From assembly GCF_000419605.1 (NCBI RefSeq), contig NZ_ATTI01000001.1, positions 657,501 to 721,500 on the forward strand: a stretch of DNA of 64,000 nt. The letters run 5' to 3'. Under the pieces are notes generated by a model. That model was not told the origin of the DNA. It searched no databases and saw only the letters and a program-made list of their open reading frames with translations. This stretch comes from Sphingomonas phyllosphaerae 5.2. Lineage in GTDB: Bacteria > Pseudomonadota > Alphaproteobacteria > Sphingomonadales > Sphingomonadaceae. Positions 49,247-58,398 of the stretch are shown one piece after another. The translations under genes and the position numbers were made by a program. Positions within the stretch are counted from its first letter, which is position 1, and the number at the start of each line of letters is the position of its first letter.

Positions 49247-50143
49247 CTAACCCCGCCACTCGATCGCAAGCCTGCCGAGCGCCTTGAGCGCCGCCTCGTC
49301 TTGCGGCCGGACGTCCGCGGAAAACGACGGGGTTTCGAAATAGCCGGTCACGATCAGCGGCGCCCGCCCACCCGGCGGAAGCAGCACCGCCAGATCGTTG
49401 GTCTTGTTGCCGATCGATGGACGCATTCCGGTGCCGGTCTTGTCGAGACCGCGCCAGCCCGCCGGTATACCCGCACGGATGCGACCCAGCCCGCTGCGCG
49501 TCGCCGCCATCCACCCGCGAAGCCGCTCGCGACTGTCCGTGGCGAGCACGTCACCCAGTACGATCCGTCGCACTGTTTCGGCCATCGCCCGCGGCGTGGT
49601 GCTGTTCTGCGTCGTGCCGGGCGGGATTTCGTTGATGGTCGGCTCGTAGCCGTCGAGCCGGCTGATTTCATCGCCGATCTCACGCCAGAAGCGCGTCACC
49701 GCCGCCGACCCGCCCAGCCGGCGCATGAGCACGTTCGCGGCGGCGTTGTCGCTCGTCACCTGCACCGCCTCGGCGAGCGCTAGCACCGGGAGGCGGCCCG
49801 CGGCGAGATGCGCTTCCACCACGGGAGAATGGTCCACGAGATCGGCTTGTCCGAACGCCAGCATCGCTGCGGGATCGAGGCGGCCGGCATCGCCCTCGCG
49901 CAGTGCGAGCGCGGCCAGCGACAATTTGAACGTCGAGCAATGGCAGAAGCGCTCGTCGGCGCGCCAGCCGAAGTGGCGCCCGCTGCCGGTGTCGAGTACG
50001 AACGCGCCCAGCCGGCCGCCGGCGGAGCGCTCCAGCGCACGCAGGCGCGCGGCGGGATCGACCCGCGCCGCGCGGGCGGCGGTCGGGCCGGAAAGCAGTG
50101 CGCTCGCACCGAGGCCGAAGGCGAACGCACGACGATCGATCAT
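49247..50143 (-). CDS. Class A beta-lactamase
   Basis: 298 residues with a signal peptide (RRAFAFGLGASALLSGPTAARA, possibly Tat). Active-site motifs: nucleophile CSTFK (S70, K73), TSDN (S130 loop), omega-loop Glu and Asn in YEPTINEIPPGT (E166, N170), and DKTGTG (K234). Cys69 is present, but Cys238, which would form the carbapenemase disulfide, is not. Hydrolyses beta-lactams in the periplasm; spectrum unknown. Divergent from blaI, with BlaI-type operators between, so probably inducible. Confidence 0.92.
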   Translation of the reverse strand: MIDRRAFAFGLGASALLSGPTAARAARVDPAARLRALERSAGGRLGAFVLDTGSGRHFGWRADERFCHCSTFKLSLAALALREGDAGRLDPAAMLAFGQADLVDHSPVVEAHLAAGRLPVLALAEAVQVTSDNAAANVLMRRLGGSAAVTRFWREIGDEISRLDGYEPTINEIPPGTTQNSTTPRAMAETVRRIVLGDVLATDSRERLRGWMAATRSGLGRIRAGIPAGWRGLDKTGTGMRPSIGNKTNDLAVLLPPGGRAPLIVTGYFETPSFSADVRPQDEAALKALGRLAIEWRG

Positions 50144-50248
50144 GCGATGCCGATAACGCGCGCGGCCTCGCTTCGCCAGGACCGGACGCCGCGACGCCGC
50201 TGGAGGAACTTGTAAGAAACACCATCGGCGTGCCGCGCGATCCGCATT

Positions 50249-50283
50249 GACTACAAACGTAATCGATGATTACATGTGTAATC
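50249..50283. promoter_or_regulatory. Twin BlaI/MecI-type operator between bla and blaI
   Basis: Two adjacent dyads: GACTACAAACGTAATC (50249-50264, imperfect) and GATTACATGTGTAATC (50268-50283, 7-bp perfect arms). Both carry the TACA...TGTA/CGTA core recognised by BlaI/MecI repressors. They lie 26 bp before the blaI start and about 105 bp before the beta-lactamase start, suiting control of both divergent genes. Confidence 0.8.
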
Positions 50284-50308
50284 GAAGCTGAAAACGAGGG
50301 AGCGAATC

Positions 50309-50677
50309 GTGGTCGAACGGATCAGCGATGCCGAACATGCGGTCATGGAGGTGCTGTGGGACGAAAGCCCGCTCACCGCTCAGGATGTCGCCGAGCGGGT
50401 GGACCCGGAGCGTGGCTGGAGCGCGGCGACCGTCAAGACGCTGCTCGGGCGGCTGCTTGGCAAGGAGGCGGTGCGCCATGACATCGACGGGCGTCGTTAC
50501 CTCTACAGCCCGGCGGTCAAGCGCGAGGATTATGTCGCGCGCGAATCCGACCGGCTGATCGATCGGCTGTTCGGCGGGCGGCTGACCCCGCTGGTCGCGC
50601 ACCTTGCCGAGCGCGACGCGCTGAGCGCGCAGGACATCAACGAGATCGAGGCGCTGCTGAAGGCGTTGAAGCAATGA
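50309..50677 (+). CDS. blaI: BlaI/MecI/CopY-family transcriptional repressor
   Basis: 122 residues. The N-terminal winged helix (ISDAEHAVMEVLWDESPLTAQDVAERV ... WSAATVKTLLGRLLGKEAVRHDIDGRRYLYSP) is followed by a short dimerisation helix. Such repressors are inactivated by proteolysis triggered by a BlaR-type membrane peptidase. Starts with GTG 26 bp behind the operators. Its stop overlaps the start of the M56 peptidase gene (ATGA). Confidence 0.95.
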   Translation: MVERISDAEHAVMEVLWDESPLTAQDVAERVDPERGWSAATVKTLLGRLLGKEAVRHDIDGRRYLYSPAVKREDYVARESDRLIDRLFGGRLTPLVAHLAERDALSAQDINEIEALLKALKQ

Positions 50678-52380
50678 CCGGCTGGGCGATCGAGGCGATG
50701 CTGGCGTCGGCGCTGCTGATGCTGGCCGTCATCGTGCTGCGCGGACCGGTGCGGCGCGCGTTCGGGGCGCGCGTGGCCTATGCGTTGTGGGCGATGCCGG
50801 CGCTGCGGCTGCTGCTGCCGCCGCTGCCCGCGGGCTGGCGTGGCGAGGCGCTGCCGACGCTGCCGCTGGCCGAGCCGATCATCATTTCGCTGGGGCGGCC
50901 GGTAGCGACGCTGCCGGTGGAGACCAGCGCCCATGCGATCGGCTGGCCGCCGGTCGCGCTGGCGATATGGCTGGGCGGCGCGGCGCTGCTGCTGGCGTGG
51001 CAGGCGGTCGGTTACCTGCGCTTCCGCTACGAGGTGCTGCGCCACGGGATCGCGGTCGACCGCGTCGGGTCGATCACGGTCGTGCAGAGCGCCGCGACCG
51101 ATGGGCCGCTGGCATTCGGGGTGTTCGACCGTGTCGTGGCGTTTCCGCGCGACTTCGCAGCACGCTTCGATGCCGAGGAGCGGGCGCTCGCGCTGGAGCA
51201 CGAGCTGGGCCACCATGCGCGTGGTGATCTGATCGCGAACTGGGTCGCGCTGGTCGTGCTGGCGCTGCACTGGTTCAATCCGCTGGCGTGGGTCGCCTTT
51301 CGCAAGTTCCGCGCCGACCAGGAGATGGCCAACGACGCGCGGGTGCTGGCCCGCACCGGCGGCGCGGCGCGCCACGCCTATGGCTGTGCGATCGTGAAGG
51401 CGGCGCACGGGCGCGCGATGTCGCCGGCGTGCCATCTGAATACCGTGAAGGATCTGAAAGGGAGGCTGAAGATGCTGAGCAAAAAGAAGGCGTCGCGGAC
51501 GCAGGTGGCGATGGGCAGCGCGGCGATCGCAATGCTCGCGGTCGGCGGGCTGGCATTCACCGCCTCGGGCACGCAGGCGGCGGAGCGCGTGCGTGCGGGC
51601 GTCGAGGATGCCACAGGGGTCGAAATGTCATCTTCCGAGTTGATGTCCGAGACGACGCCCGAGCCGATGCTGGGCACGCGGCACGTGGTCGCGGATCGGC
51701 AGCGCGGGCGCGAGACGATCGTAACGGTGACCACCGACGGGCGCACCACGACCTACACCGGGAAAGCGGCGGAAGCCTATCTTGCCGCACATCCGGCACC
51801 GCCTGCACCCCCGGTGCCGCCGATGCCGGACTTGCCTCCGGTCGGCGCGGTGCCACCGCCGCCGCCGTTGCCTCCAGTCGGTCCCGTCCCCCCGGCGCCC
51901 CCGGTGCCGCCGATGCCGGGAACGAGCGCACGCGCGATGACCGTGGATTGCGCGGCGGGCGGCAAGCGATCGTCGCTGGTGGCGCAAGGGAGCCGCATCA
52001 CGGTGACCTGCAACGATCGGCACAGCGCCGCGATGAGTGCCGAAGGTGCCGAGTTGCAGCGCCACGCCGCCGCACTCCAGCGCGATGCGGAGCACCTCGC
52101 GACGGTCGACGCGGCGCGGTTGCAGCGCCAGGCCGCCGAACTGCAACGGCAGGTGGCGCGGATCGACGCCGCGCAGCTGCGCCGCGATGCGCTGGCGATG
52201 GAACGGCAGTCGGGACAGATCGAGCGCCAGTCGCTGCGCGCAGCGCTGACCGGCCTGCAGAGTGCGCGCGCCGGGATGCTGACCAATGCGGACCTGCCGG
52301 ATGCGCATCGCAGCCGCGCCTTGGCCGGCATCGACAAGGCGATCGCGAACCTGCGCGCGCGGATGGCGACGCGCGACTGA
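50674..52380 (+). CDS. BlaR1-like M56 metallopeptidase lacking the penicillin sensor domain
   Basis: 568 residues. N-terminal membrane helices and the zinc motif HELGHH (about residue 173), followed by LHWFNPLAWVAFRKFRADQEMANDARVL, are typical of M56 antirepressors. After residue about 280 comes a further hydrophobic helix (VAMGSAAIAMLAVGGLAF), a proline-rich stretch (about 365-415) and a Gln/Arg/Ala-rich predicted coiled-coil C-terminus. The C-terminal beta-lactam-binding domain of BlaR1 is missing, so the inducing signal must be sensed differently. Coupled to blaI by ATGA overlap. Confidence 0.9.
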   Translation: MTGWAIEAMLASALLMLAVIVLRGPVRRAFGARVAYALWAMPALRLLLPPLPAGWRGEALPTLPLAEPIIISLGRPVATLPVETSAHAIGWPPVALAIWLGGAALLLAWQAVGYLRFRYEVLRHGIAVDRVGSITVVQSAATDGPLAFGVFDRVVAFPRDFAARFDAEERALALEHELGHHARGDLIANWVALVVLALHWFNPLAWVAFRKFRADQEMANDARVLARTGGAARHAYGCAIVKAAHGRAMSPACHLNTVKDLKGRLKMLSKKKASRTQVAMGSAAIAMLAVGGLAFTASGTQAAERVRAGVEDATGVEMSSSELMSETTPEPMLGTRHVVADRQRGRETIVTVTTDGRTTTYTGKAAEAYLAAHPAPPAPPVPPMPDLPPVGAVPPPPPLPPVGPVPPAPPVPPMPGTSARAMTVDCAAGGKRSSLVAQGSRITVTCNDRHSAAMSAEGAELQRHAAALQRDAEHLATVDAARLQRQAAELQRQVARIDAAQLRRDALAMERQSGQIERQSLRAALTGLQSARAGMLTNADLPDAHRSRALAGIDKAIANLRARMATRD

Positions 52381-52386
52381 CCGGAC

Positions 52387-52430
52387 GCCGTGCCGCCCGC
52401 GCGGGACTTGCACCCGCCGGGCGGCACGGC
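52387..52430 (+). terminator. Strong hairpin after the M56 peptidase gene
   Basis: A perfect 13-bp stem (GCCGTGCCGCCCG / CGGGCGGCACGGC) with an 18-nt loop, starting 6 nt after the stop codon. It lacks a T run but is very stable and may end the bla-regulator transcript. Confidence 0.6.
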
Positions 52431-52444
52431 CATGTGAGGGGGAG

Positions 52445-53305
52445 ATGGCCAACGACCTCCCCACCGGCGCGGGCGTGACGCTGGAACCGCTGGTGACGCG
52501 CGTGCTGGCCCCCAATGCCTCGGCCTACACCCACACCGGCACGCAGACGCATATCGTCGGCGCCGACGACGTGGCGGTGATCGATCCCGGTCCCGCCGAC
52601 CCCGCGCACCACGACGCGCTGCTGAGGATCATCGCCGGGCGGCCGGTGCGCGCGATCCTGATCACGCATCATCACCGCGATCACTCGCCGGGCGCGATCC
52701 GGCTGGCGCGCGACGCCGCTGCGCCGATCGTCGGCTGCGCGCCGATCGTGGTGCGCGAGGAAGGCGAGCAGGCCGATGCTGCGTTCGACGCCGGTTACGC
52801 ACCCGATCGCGTGCTGGCGGAGGGCGAGCAAGTGACCGGGGCGGGCTGGACGCTGGAGGCGGTGGCGACGCCCGGCCACACCGCCAATCATCTCGCTTTC
52901 GCGCTTCCCGAGACGAAGGCGCTGTTTTCCGGGGACCATGTGATGGGGTGGGCGACCAGCGTCGTCTCGCCGCCGGACGGCGACATGGGCGACTATATGG
53001 CGAGCCTCGAAAAACTGCTGCTGCGCGACGACCGCGTCTATTATCCCGGCCACGGCGACGCGGTGGCGCGGCCGCAGCGGCTGGTGCGCGGGATGCTGGG
53101 GCACCGCAAGCAGCGCGAGGGGCAGATCCTGCGCCTGCTGGCGGGTGCACCGCACGCGGTGTCGGGGCTGGTCGAGCGCATGTACGTCGGGATCGATCCG
53201 CGGCTGGCGGGTGCGGCGGGGCGATCGGTGCTGGCGCACCTGCTCGATCTCGCACGGCGCGGGTTGGTGATGCAGGAGGGGGACACATGGCGACGGATCG
53301 TCTGA
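52445..53305 (+). CDS. MBL-fold metallo-hydrolase (LACTB2-like)
   Basis: 286 residues. The metal motif THHHRDHSPGA (HxHxDH) is complete, with further ligands in TPGHTANH, FSGDHVMGW and YYPGHGD, and a C-terminal winged-helix segment (EGQILRLLAGAPHAVSGLVERMY ... LLDLARRGLVMQEGD) as in LACTB2/glyoxalase II-like hydrolases. The substrate is unknown. Its 3' end overlaps the DUF4230 gene by 19 bp. Confidence 0.9.
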   Translation: MANDLPTGAGVTLEPLVTRVLAPNASAYTHTGTQTHIVGADDVAVIDPGPADPAHHDALLRIIAGRPVRAILITHHHRDHSPGAIRLARDAAAPIVGCAPIVVREEGEQADAAFDAGYAPDRVLAEGEQVTGAGWTLEAVATPGHTANHLAFALPETKALFSGDHVMGWATSVVSPPDGDMGDYMASLEKLLLRDDRVYYPGHGDAVARPQRLVRGMLGHRKQREGQILRLLAGAPHAVSGLVERMYVGIDPRLAGAAGRSVLAHLLDLARRGLVMQEGDTWRRIV

Positions 53306-53997
53306 CCGGGCTCGGACGGCTGTTGGTGTCGCTGGCGATCGCTGGGGCGATCGTGGTCGCTACCTTCGCCGGCTATCGCTACTTCACGGAAAGATATGCC
53401 ATCGCCACCGACGACAATGGCGTCGCGGTGGCGCGCGTCGTCGCGGGGCGGCTGTATGGCAGCAACGAACTGCGCGTCAGCCATCTTTCGGGCACCGTCC
53501 AGTCGACCGCTGCCACGACGCGGATGTGGGGCTGGCTGAAATACGTGCGGCTCATCAAGGCGCCGTACGACGTCGACTATTTCGTCCCGCTCGGCGCGCT
53601 GCGTCCGCGCGACTTCCGCTACGATGAACGGCGGCGGACGTTGCTGGTCGAGGTGCCCGACGTCACGCTGGGCGCACCCAATATCGACGAGAGCCGCGTC
53701 ACCGTCGATACCACGTCGGGCTTCATGCCGTCGCGCACCGCGATGGCGGAGTTGCAGAAGCGCGTGTCGGCGAAGGCGACGACCGTCGTCGCGGCGAAGG
53801 CGCGCGAGCCCGAGAACATGCGCAAGGCGCGCGAGAACGGCCGCACCGCGCTGGAGCGACTGTTCGAAGGGACGCTGGAGGCGGCCAACCTGCCGGTGCG
53901 CGTCGAGGTACGCTTCGCGGGCGAGCCGCGCCCCGACAATCGCGACCGTTGGGACATGACGCGCTCGCTGGAGGAGGTGCTCGGCAACGCACATTGA
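53287..53997 (+). CDS. DUF4230 membrane-anchored protein
   Basis: 236 residues. One N-terminal transmembrane helix (LLVSLAIAGAIVVATFAGYRYF) is followed by a large periplasmic part with WGWLKYVRLIKAPYDVDYFVPLG and LLVEVPDVTLGAPNIDE, the DUF4230 pattern. Function unknown. Translation is coupled to the MBL-fold gene by overlap. Confidence 0.85.
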   Translation: MATDRLTGLGRLLVSLAIAGAIVVATFAGYRYFTERYAIATDDNGVAVARVVAGRLYGSNELRVSHLSGTVQSTAATTRMWGWLKYVRLIKAPYDVDYFVPLGALRPRDFRYDERRRTLLVEVPDVTLGAPNIDESRVTVDTTSGFMPSRTAMAELQKRVSAKATTVVAAKAREPENMRKARENGRTALERLFEGTLEAANLPVRVEVRFAGEPRPDNRDRWDMTRSLEEVLGNAH

Positions 53998-54052
53998 CGG
54001 GCGTACACTGAACCGCTTGATTGCGCGCCGCGGGCGGGCCATCTGCTCAGCC

Positions 54053-55051
54053 ATGGAACAGCCGACGAACCTCGCGGGCCTCGACCTGCGCGCCGAGATC
54101 GACCGCCTCCGCAAGGAGCGCAACGCCGTGATCCTCGCGCATTATTATCAGAAGCCCGAGATCCAGGATCTGGCGGACTTCGTCGGCGACAGCCTCGACC
54201 TCAGCCGCAAGGCGCAGGCGACCGATGCCGACGTGATCGCGTTCTGCGGCGTGCGGTTCATGGCCGAGACCGCCAAGATCCTGTCCCCGCAGAAGACCGT
54301 GATCCTGCCCGACATGGACGCAGGGTGCAGCCTGGAGGACAGCTGTCCGCCCGATCAATTCGCGGCGTTCCGCGCGCAGCATCCCGATGCGATCGCGCTC
54401 ACCTACATCAACTGCTCGGCGGCGGTGAAGGCGCTGAGCGACGTGATCGTCACCTCGTCGTCGGCCGAGGCGATCCTCGCGAAGATTCCGGTCGACCAGA
54501 AGATCATCTTCGGGCCGGATCGCAACCTCGGCGGCTATCTGGCGCGCAAGACCGGGCGCGACCTGATCCTGTGGCCCGGCGTATGCATCGTCCACGAGGC
54601 GTTCAGCGAAACCGAGCTGCTCAAGCTGCGCGTGCAGCATCCGGACGCGCCGATCGCGGCGCACCCGGAATGCCCGGCGGTGATCCTCGACCACGCCGAT
54701 TATGTCGGCTCGACGCGCGGCATTCTCGAATACGCGTATGCCATGCCGGGCGACACGCTGATCGTCGCGACCGAGCCGCACATCATTCACCAGATGGAAA
54801 AGGCTTTGCCGGGCAAGACCTTCATCGGCGCGCCGGGGGCGGACGGGAACTGCAACTGCAACATCTGCCCGTACATGGCGCTCAACACGATGGAGAAGCT
54901 GTACGTCGCGCTGCGTGACCTGAGCCCGCGGATCGAAATGGAAGAATCATTGCGGCTGCAGGCCAAGAAGAGCCTCGACGCAATGCTGGCGATGGCGAGC
55001 GCCACCGTCGGGCAGGGCGACCTCGGACCGGCGAAGGTGACGGGCGACTGA
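54053..55051 (+). CDS. nadA: Quinolinate synthase
   Basis: Condenses iminoaspartate with dihydroxyacetone phosphate to quinolinate in NAD synthesis. 332 residues. Start EQPTNLAGLDLRAEIDRLRKERNAVILAHYYQ with the YYQxPEIQD motif, [4Fe-4S] ligands in DAGCSLEDSC, HPECPAVI and CNCNICPYM, and TYINCSAAVKA. ATG 54053 is preferred over an upstream in-frame start. nadB and nadC are not in the window. Confidence 0.97.
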   Translation: MEQPTNLAGLDLRAEIDRLRKERNAVILAHYYQKPEIQDLADFVGDSLDLSRKAQATDADVIAFCGVRFMAETAKILSPQKTVILPDMDAGCSLEDSCPPDQFAAFRAQHPDAIALTYINCSAAVKALSDVIVTSSSAEAILAKIPVDQKIIFGPDRNLGGYLARKTGRDLILWPGVCIVHEAFSETELLKLRVQHPDAPIAAHPECPAVILDHADYVGSTRGILEYAYAMPGDTLIVATEPHIIHQMEKALPGKTFIGAPGADGNCNCNICPYMALNTMEKLYVALRDLSPRIEMEESLRLQAKKSLDAMLAMASATVGQGDLGPAKVTGD

Positions 55052-55271
55052 AGCTTCGCCGTCCGTGATCGCGATGGCGCCGGTCTGCGGGCCGGCATCG
55101 CGGCGGGAGTGGGGCTGCCGCGGTACGCGATCTTTCGCGGCGCTACGCCTTCAATGCCGAGGCTCTTCATAGCGGGCGTATGGTGTGAACGGCTGGAAGT
55201 CAGCGCGGCCGCATTCAATCGTGCTGACCGCACCCCTTCCGCTCGATCGTGGCAGTGGTTACCACATCACC

Positions 55272-57356
55272 ATGCACCGCCTGATCCCGCTCGCGCTCGC
55301 CCCCGTCGTCCTCGCCGCTGCGCCGGCCGCGGACCCGTATCTGTGGCTGGAGGACATCGAGGGCACCCGTGCGCTGACGCAGGTGAAGGCGTGGAACGCC
55401 GAGACCGAGGCGCTGCTGACCAAGGACCGGCGATACGAACAGGACCGCGCGCGTGCCAAGGCGATCCTGGATGATAAGGCGCAGATCGCGGATGCCGATG
55501 CGGTGCTGGGCGACCGGGTCACCAACCTGTGGCGCGATGCGAAGAATCCGCGCGGGCTGTGGCGTATCGCGGCGCTGGATGGCTATGCCGCGGGCAAGCC
55601 GCGCTGGCGGACGCTGATCGATGTCGACGCGCTCGGCAAGGCGGAGGGCAAGAGCTGGGTCTGGCACGGCGCGAGCTGCCTGGAGCCCGATTACGCGCGC
55701 TGCCTGGTACGGCTGAGCCCGGGCGGCACCGACGCGCAGGTGGTGCGCGAGTTCGATATGACGACGGGGCGCTTCGTCGATGACGGCTTCGTGCTGCCCG
55801 CCGCGAAGAGCGATGTGGCGTGGGTGGATCGTGACACGTTGCTGGTCACGACCGATTGGGGGCCGGGCTCGCTGACCACCTCGGGCTATCCGCGGATCGC
55901 CAAGCTCTGGAAGCGCGGCACCCCGTTGGCCACCGCGACGACCGTCCACGAATCGCCGGCCACCGCGGTGGAGGTGAGTGCGGCGTCGTTCGTCGATGCC
56001 GATCGGCGCTGGCCGGTGGTGAGCGTCGGGCACACCTTCTTCGAACGCGAGTTGCTGGTGCAAGATACGAGGGGCAGGTTCGTGCCGTTGGGGCTGCCGA
56101 AGGGCGCGGACGTGGTCGACGTGATCGGCGGGCGCGCGGTGGCGAAGCTGAACGAGGCGGCGGATGGCTTCCCGGCCGGCGCGCTGGTCGCATGGTCGCT
56201 GCCGGAGATCGTCGCAGGACGCCATCCCAAGGGCGAACTGGTGATGGTGCCGGGCGAGCGGCAGGCGATCGAGGAAGTCTCGGCGAGCGACGGCGTGCTG
56301 TGGGTCAAGCTGCTCGACGACGTGTCGGGGCGACTGGTCGGCTTGCGGCGGCAGGCCGACGGGCGCTGGGCGCCCACGCCCGTCGCGCTGCCCGACAACA
56401 GCACGCTGCATCTCGGCGCGACGGCGGGCCAGCGCAACGCGGCGTTCGTGACCGTCGAGGGGATGCTGACGCCGCCGACGCTGTTCCTGGTGCGCGCGGA
56501 CGAGGCGCCGCGCGCGGTGCAGGCATTGCCGGCGCGCTTCGATGCGACGAAATACCAAGTGGTGCAGCGCTTCGCGACGTCGCGCGACGGCACGCGGGTG
56601 CCGTATTTCCTCGTCACGAAGAAGGGTGCGACCGCCCCGGCCCCGGCGCTGATCCATGCATATGGCGGGTTCCGCAGCGCGCAGACGCCGACCTACCTGA
56701 CCGGGCAACCGTATCGCGCCGGGCCGCTGGCGCTGTTCTGGGTCGAGCAGGGCGGGGCATATGTGCTCGCCAACTTGCGTGGCGGCGGCGAATACGGGCC
56801 GCGCTGGCACCGTGCGGGGCTACGCGAGAAACGCCAGAACGTGTTCGACGACCTCCACGCCGTCGGTGACGACCTCGTGCGGACGGGCGTGAGCGCCAGG
56901 CGGCGGATCGCGATCTCGGGGCGCTCGAATGGCGGATTGGTGGTCGGCGTCGCGATGCAGCAGCGCCCCGACCTGTACGGCGCGGTGATCGCCGGGTCGC
57001 CGCTCGAGGATATGCAGCGTTATGCGCAGCTGTCGGCGGGTGCATCGTGGATCGACGAATATGGCGACCCCGAAAAGCCGGCGGACTGGGCGTTCATCCG
57101 CAAATATTCGCCGTACCAGAACGTAAAGGTGGGTGTCCGCTATCCGCCGGTGTTCTTCTATCTTTCCACCAAGGACGATCGCGTCCATCCGGGACATGCG
57201 CGCAAGCTGGCGGCGCTGCTGAAGCAGAACAGCAACAGTGTGTATTTCCACGAATATCTGGAGGGCGGGCATTCCGTCGGTGCCGACCACGCCGAAGATG
57301 CACGGCGCGCGGCGTTGCTGGACGCGTTCCTGCGCCGCGAACTGATGGGCAAATAG
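55272..57356 (+). CDS. Prolyl oligopeptidase-family (S9) serine peptidase, exported
   Basis: 694 residues with a signal peptide (MHRLIPLALAPVVLAAAP). The N-terminal propeller begins with DPYLWLEDIEG; the catalytic alpha/beta-hydrolase domain carries the nucleophile GRSNGGLVVG (Ser about residue 560), Asp in STKDDRVHPGHA and His in EGGHSVGADH. YGGFRSAQTP and NLRGGGEYGPRWH are conserved S9A blocks. Cleaves short peptides in the periplasm. The long upstream in-frame extension is not part of the gene. Confidence 0.95.
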   Translation: MHRLIPLALAPVVLAAAPAADPYLWLEDIEGTRALTQVKAWNAETEALLTKDRRYEQDRARAKAILDDKAQIADADAVLGDRVTNLWRDAKNPRGLWRIAALDGYAAGKPRWRTLIDVDALGKAEGKSWVWHGASCLEPDYARCLVRLSPGGTDAQVVREFDMTTGRFVDDGFVLPAAKSDVAWVDRDTLLVTTDWGPGSLTTSGYPRIAKLWKRGTPLATATTVHESPATAVEVSAASFVDADRRWPVVSVGHTFFERELLVQDTRGRFVPLGLPKGADVVDVIGGRAVAKLNEAADGFPAGALVAWSLPEIVAGRHPKGELVMVPGERQAIEEVSASDGVLWVKLLDDVSGRLVGLRRQADGRWAPTPVALPDNSTLHLGATAGQRNAAFVTVEGMLTPPTLFLVRADEAPRAVQALPARFDATKYQVVQRFATSRDGTRVPYFLVTKKGATAPAPALIHAYGGFRSAQTPTYLTGQPYRAGPLALFWVEQGGAYVLANLRGGGEYGPRWHRAGLREKRQNVFDDLHAVGDDLVRTGVSARRRIAISGRSNGGLVVGVAMQQRPDLYGAVIAGSPLEDMQRYAQLSAGASWIDEYGDPEKPADWAFIRKYSPYQNVKVGVRYPPVFFYLSTKDDRVHPGHARKLAALLKQNSNSVYFHEYLEGGHSVGADHAEDARRAALLDAFLRRELMGK

Positions 57357-57384
57357 CCACGCGTCCACACGCGCGGCGGTGGCG

Positions 57385-58359
57385 TCACACCCGCGTGTCG
57401 TCCGCCAGCACGCAATGTGCGCCGGTCTCGACCTGTAGCGTCGCGTGACCGATCCCGAAGCGTTCGTGGAGCATCGCCTGCGCGTCGTGCAGGAAGGTGT
57501 CGCCGGGGTGACCGGCGGGAATCGCCAGGTGCGCGGTCAGGCCCGGCTCGGTGGTCGACATCGGCCATATATGGAGGTCGTGGACCGTGGCGACGCCCGG
57601 CAGCGTGGCCAGCGCCTCCTTGACCCGATCGTAGTCGATCCCGCGCGGCACGGCGGCAAGCGCCATCTCCACCGTCTCGCGCAGCAGCCCCCAGGTCTGC
57701 CAGAAGATCACCACCGCGATGACGAGGCTGGTCAGCGGGTCGATCCATGCCTTGCCGGTCAGCCAGATTACAATGCCCGCAACGACGACCCCGGCCGAGA
57801 CCAGTGCGTCGGACAGCATGTGGAGATAGGCGCCGCGGACGTTGACGTCGCCCTTTCGGCCGCGCGCAAACAGCCACGCGGTCACCGCGTTGACGACGAT
57901 CCCGAGCCCGGCGACCGCAGACACGTCCAGCCCGGCGACCGCCGGTGCATCGCCGAAGCGCTGTACCGCTTCCAGCCCGATCGCGCCGATCGCGACCAGC
58001 AGCAACAGTGCGTTGGCGAGCGCGGCGAGGATCGTCGAGCTCTTCAGGCCATAGGTGAAGCGCTTCGACGGCGCCTTGCGGGCCAGCGCCGCGCCGCCCC
58101 AGGCGACCGCGAGCCCCAGCACGTCGGACAGATTGTGCCCGGCATCGGCAAGCAGCGCGACCGAGCCAAACAGGAATCCGGCGCTCGCCTCCGCGACGAC
58201 ATAGGCGAGGTTGAGCGCTATGCCGATGGCGAAGACGTGGTCCCAGCGCTCGGGCGGGGCGGCATGGACGTGGCCGTGCGCATGGCCGTGCCCGTGGCTA
58301 TGCCCATGGCCGTGCCCGTGGTCATGTCCGTTATCCTGGTGATGATGCCCATGCCCCAT
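57385..58359 (-). CDS. Cation diffusion facilitator, His-rich N-terminus
   Basis: 324 residues, six transmembrane segments. The first 32 residues are a His/Gly tract (MGHGHHHQDNGHDHGHGHGH...) likely binding zinc. CDF landmarks: ALLADAGHNLSDVLGLAVAW (metal site), GAYLHMLSDALVSAGVV, and a cytosolic C-terminal domain with VHDLHIWPMSTTEPGLTAHL. Exports Zn2+ or similar ions. Converges with the peptidase gene. Confidence 0.94.
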   Translation of the reverse strand: MGHGHHHQDNGHDHGHGHGHSHGHGHAHGHVHAAPPERWDHVFAIGIALNLAYVVAEASAGFLFGSVALLADAGHNLSDVLGLAVAWGGAALARKAPSKRFTYGLKSSTILAALANALLLLVAIGAIGLEAVQRFGDAPAVAGLDVSAVAGLGIVVNAVTAWLFARGRKGDVNVRGAYLHMLSDALVSAGVVVAGIVIWLTGKAWIDPLTSLVIAVVIFWQTWGLLRETVEMALAAVPRGIDYDRVKEALATLPGVATVHDLHIWPMSTTEPGLTAHLAIPAGHPGDTFLHDAQAMLHERFGIGHATLQVETGAHCVLADDTRV

Positions 58360-58398
58360 GCGCCGCCTCTATCATCGAAGCTTCCCCGAGGGGAGAGG

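Noticed and set aside
49247..50143. Carbapenemase of the KPC/SME type because of Cys69
   Set aside because: The partner Cys238 next to the KTG motif is absent, so the diagnostic disulfide cannot form.
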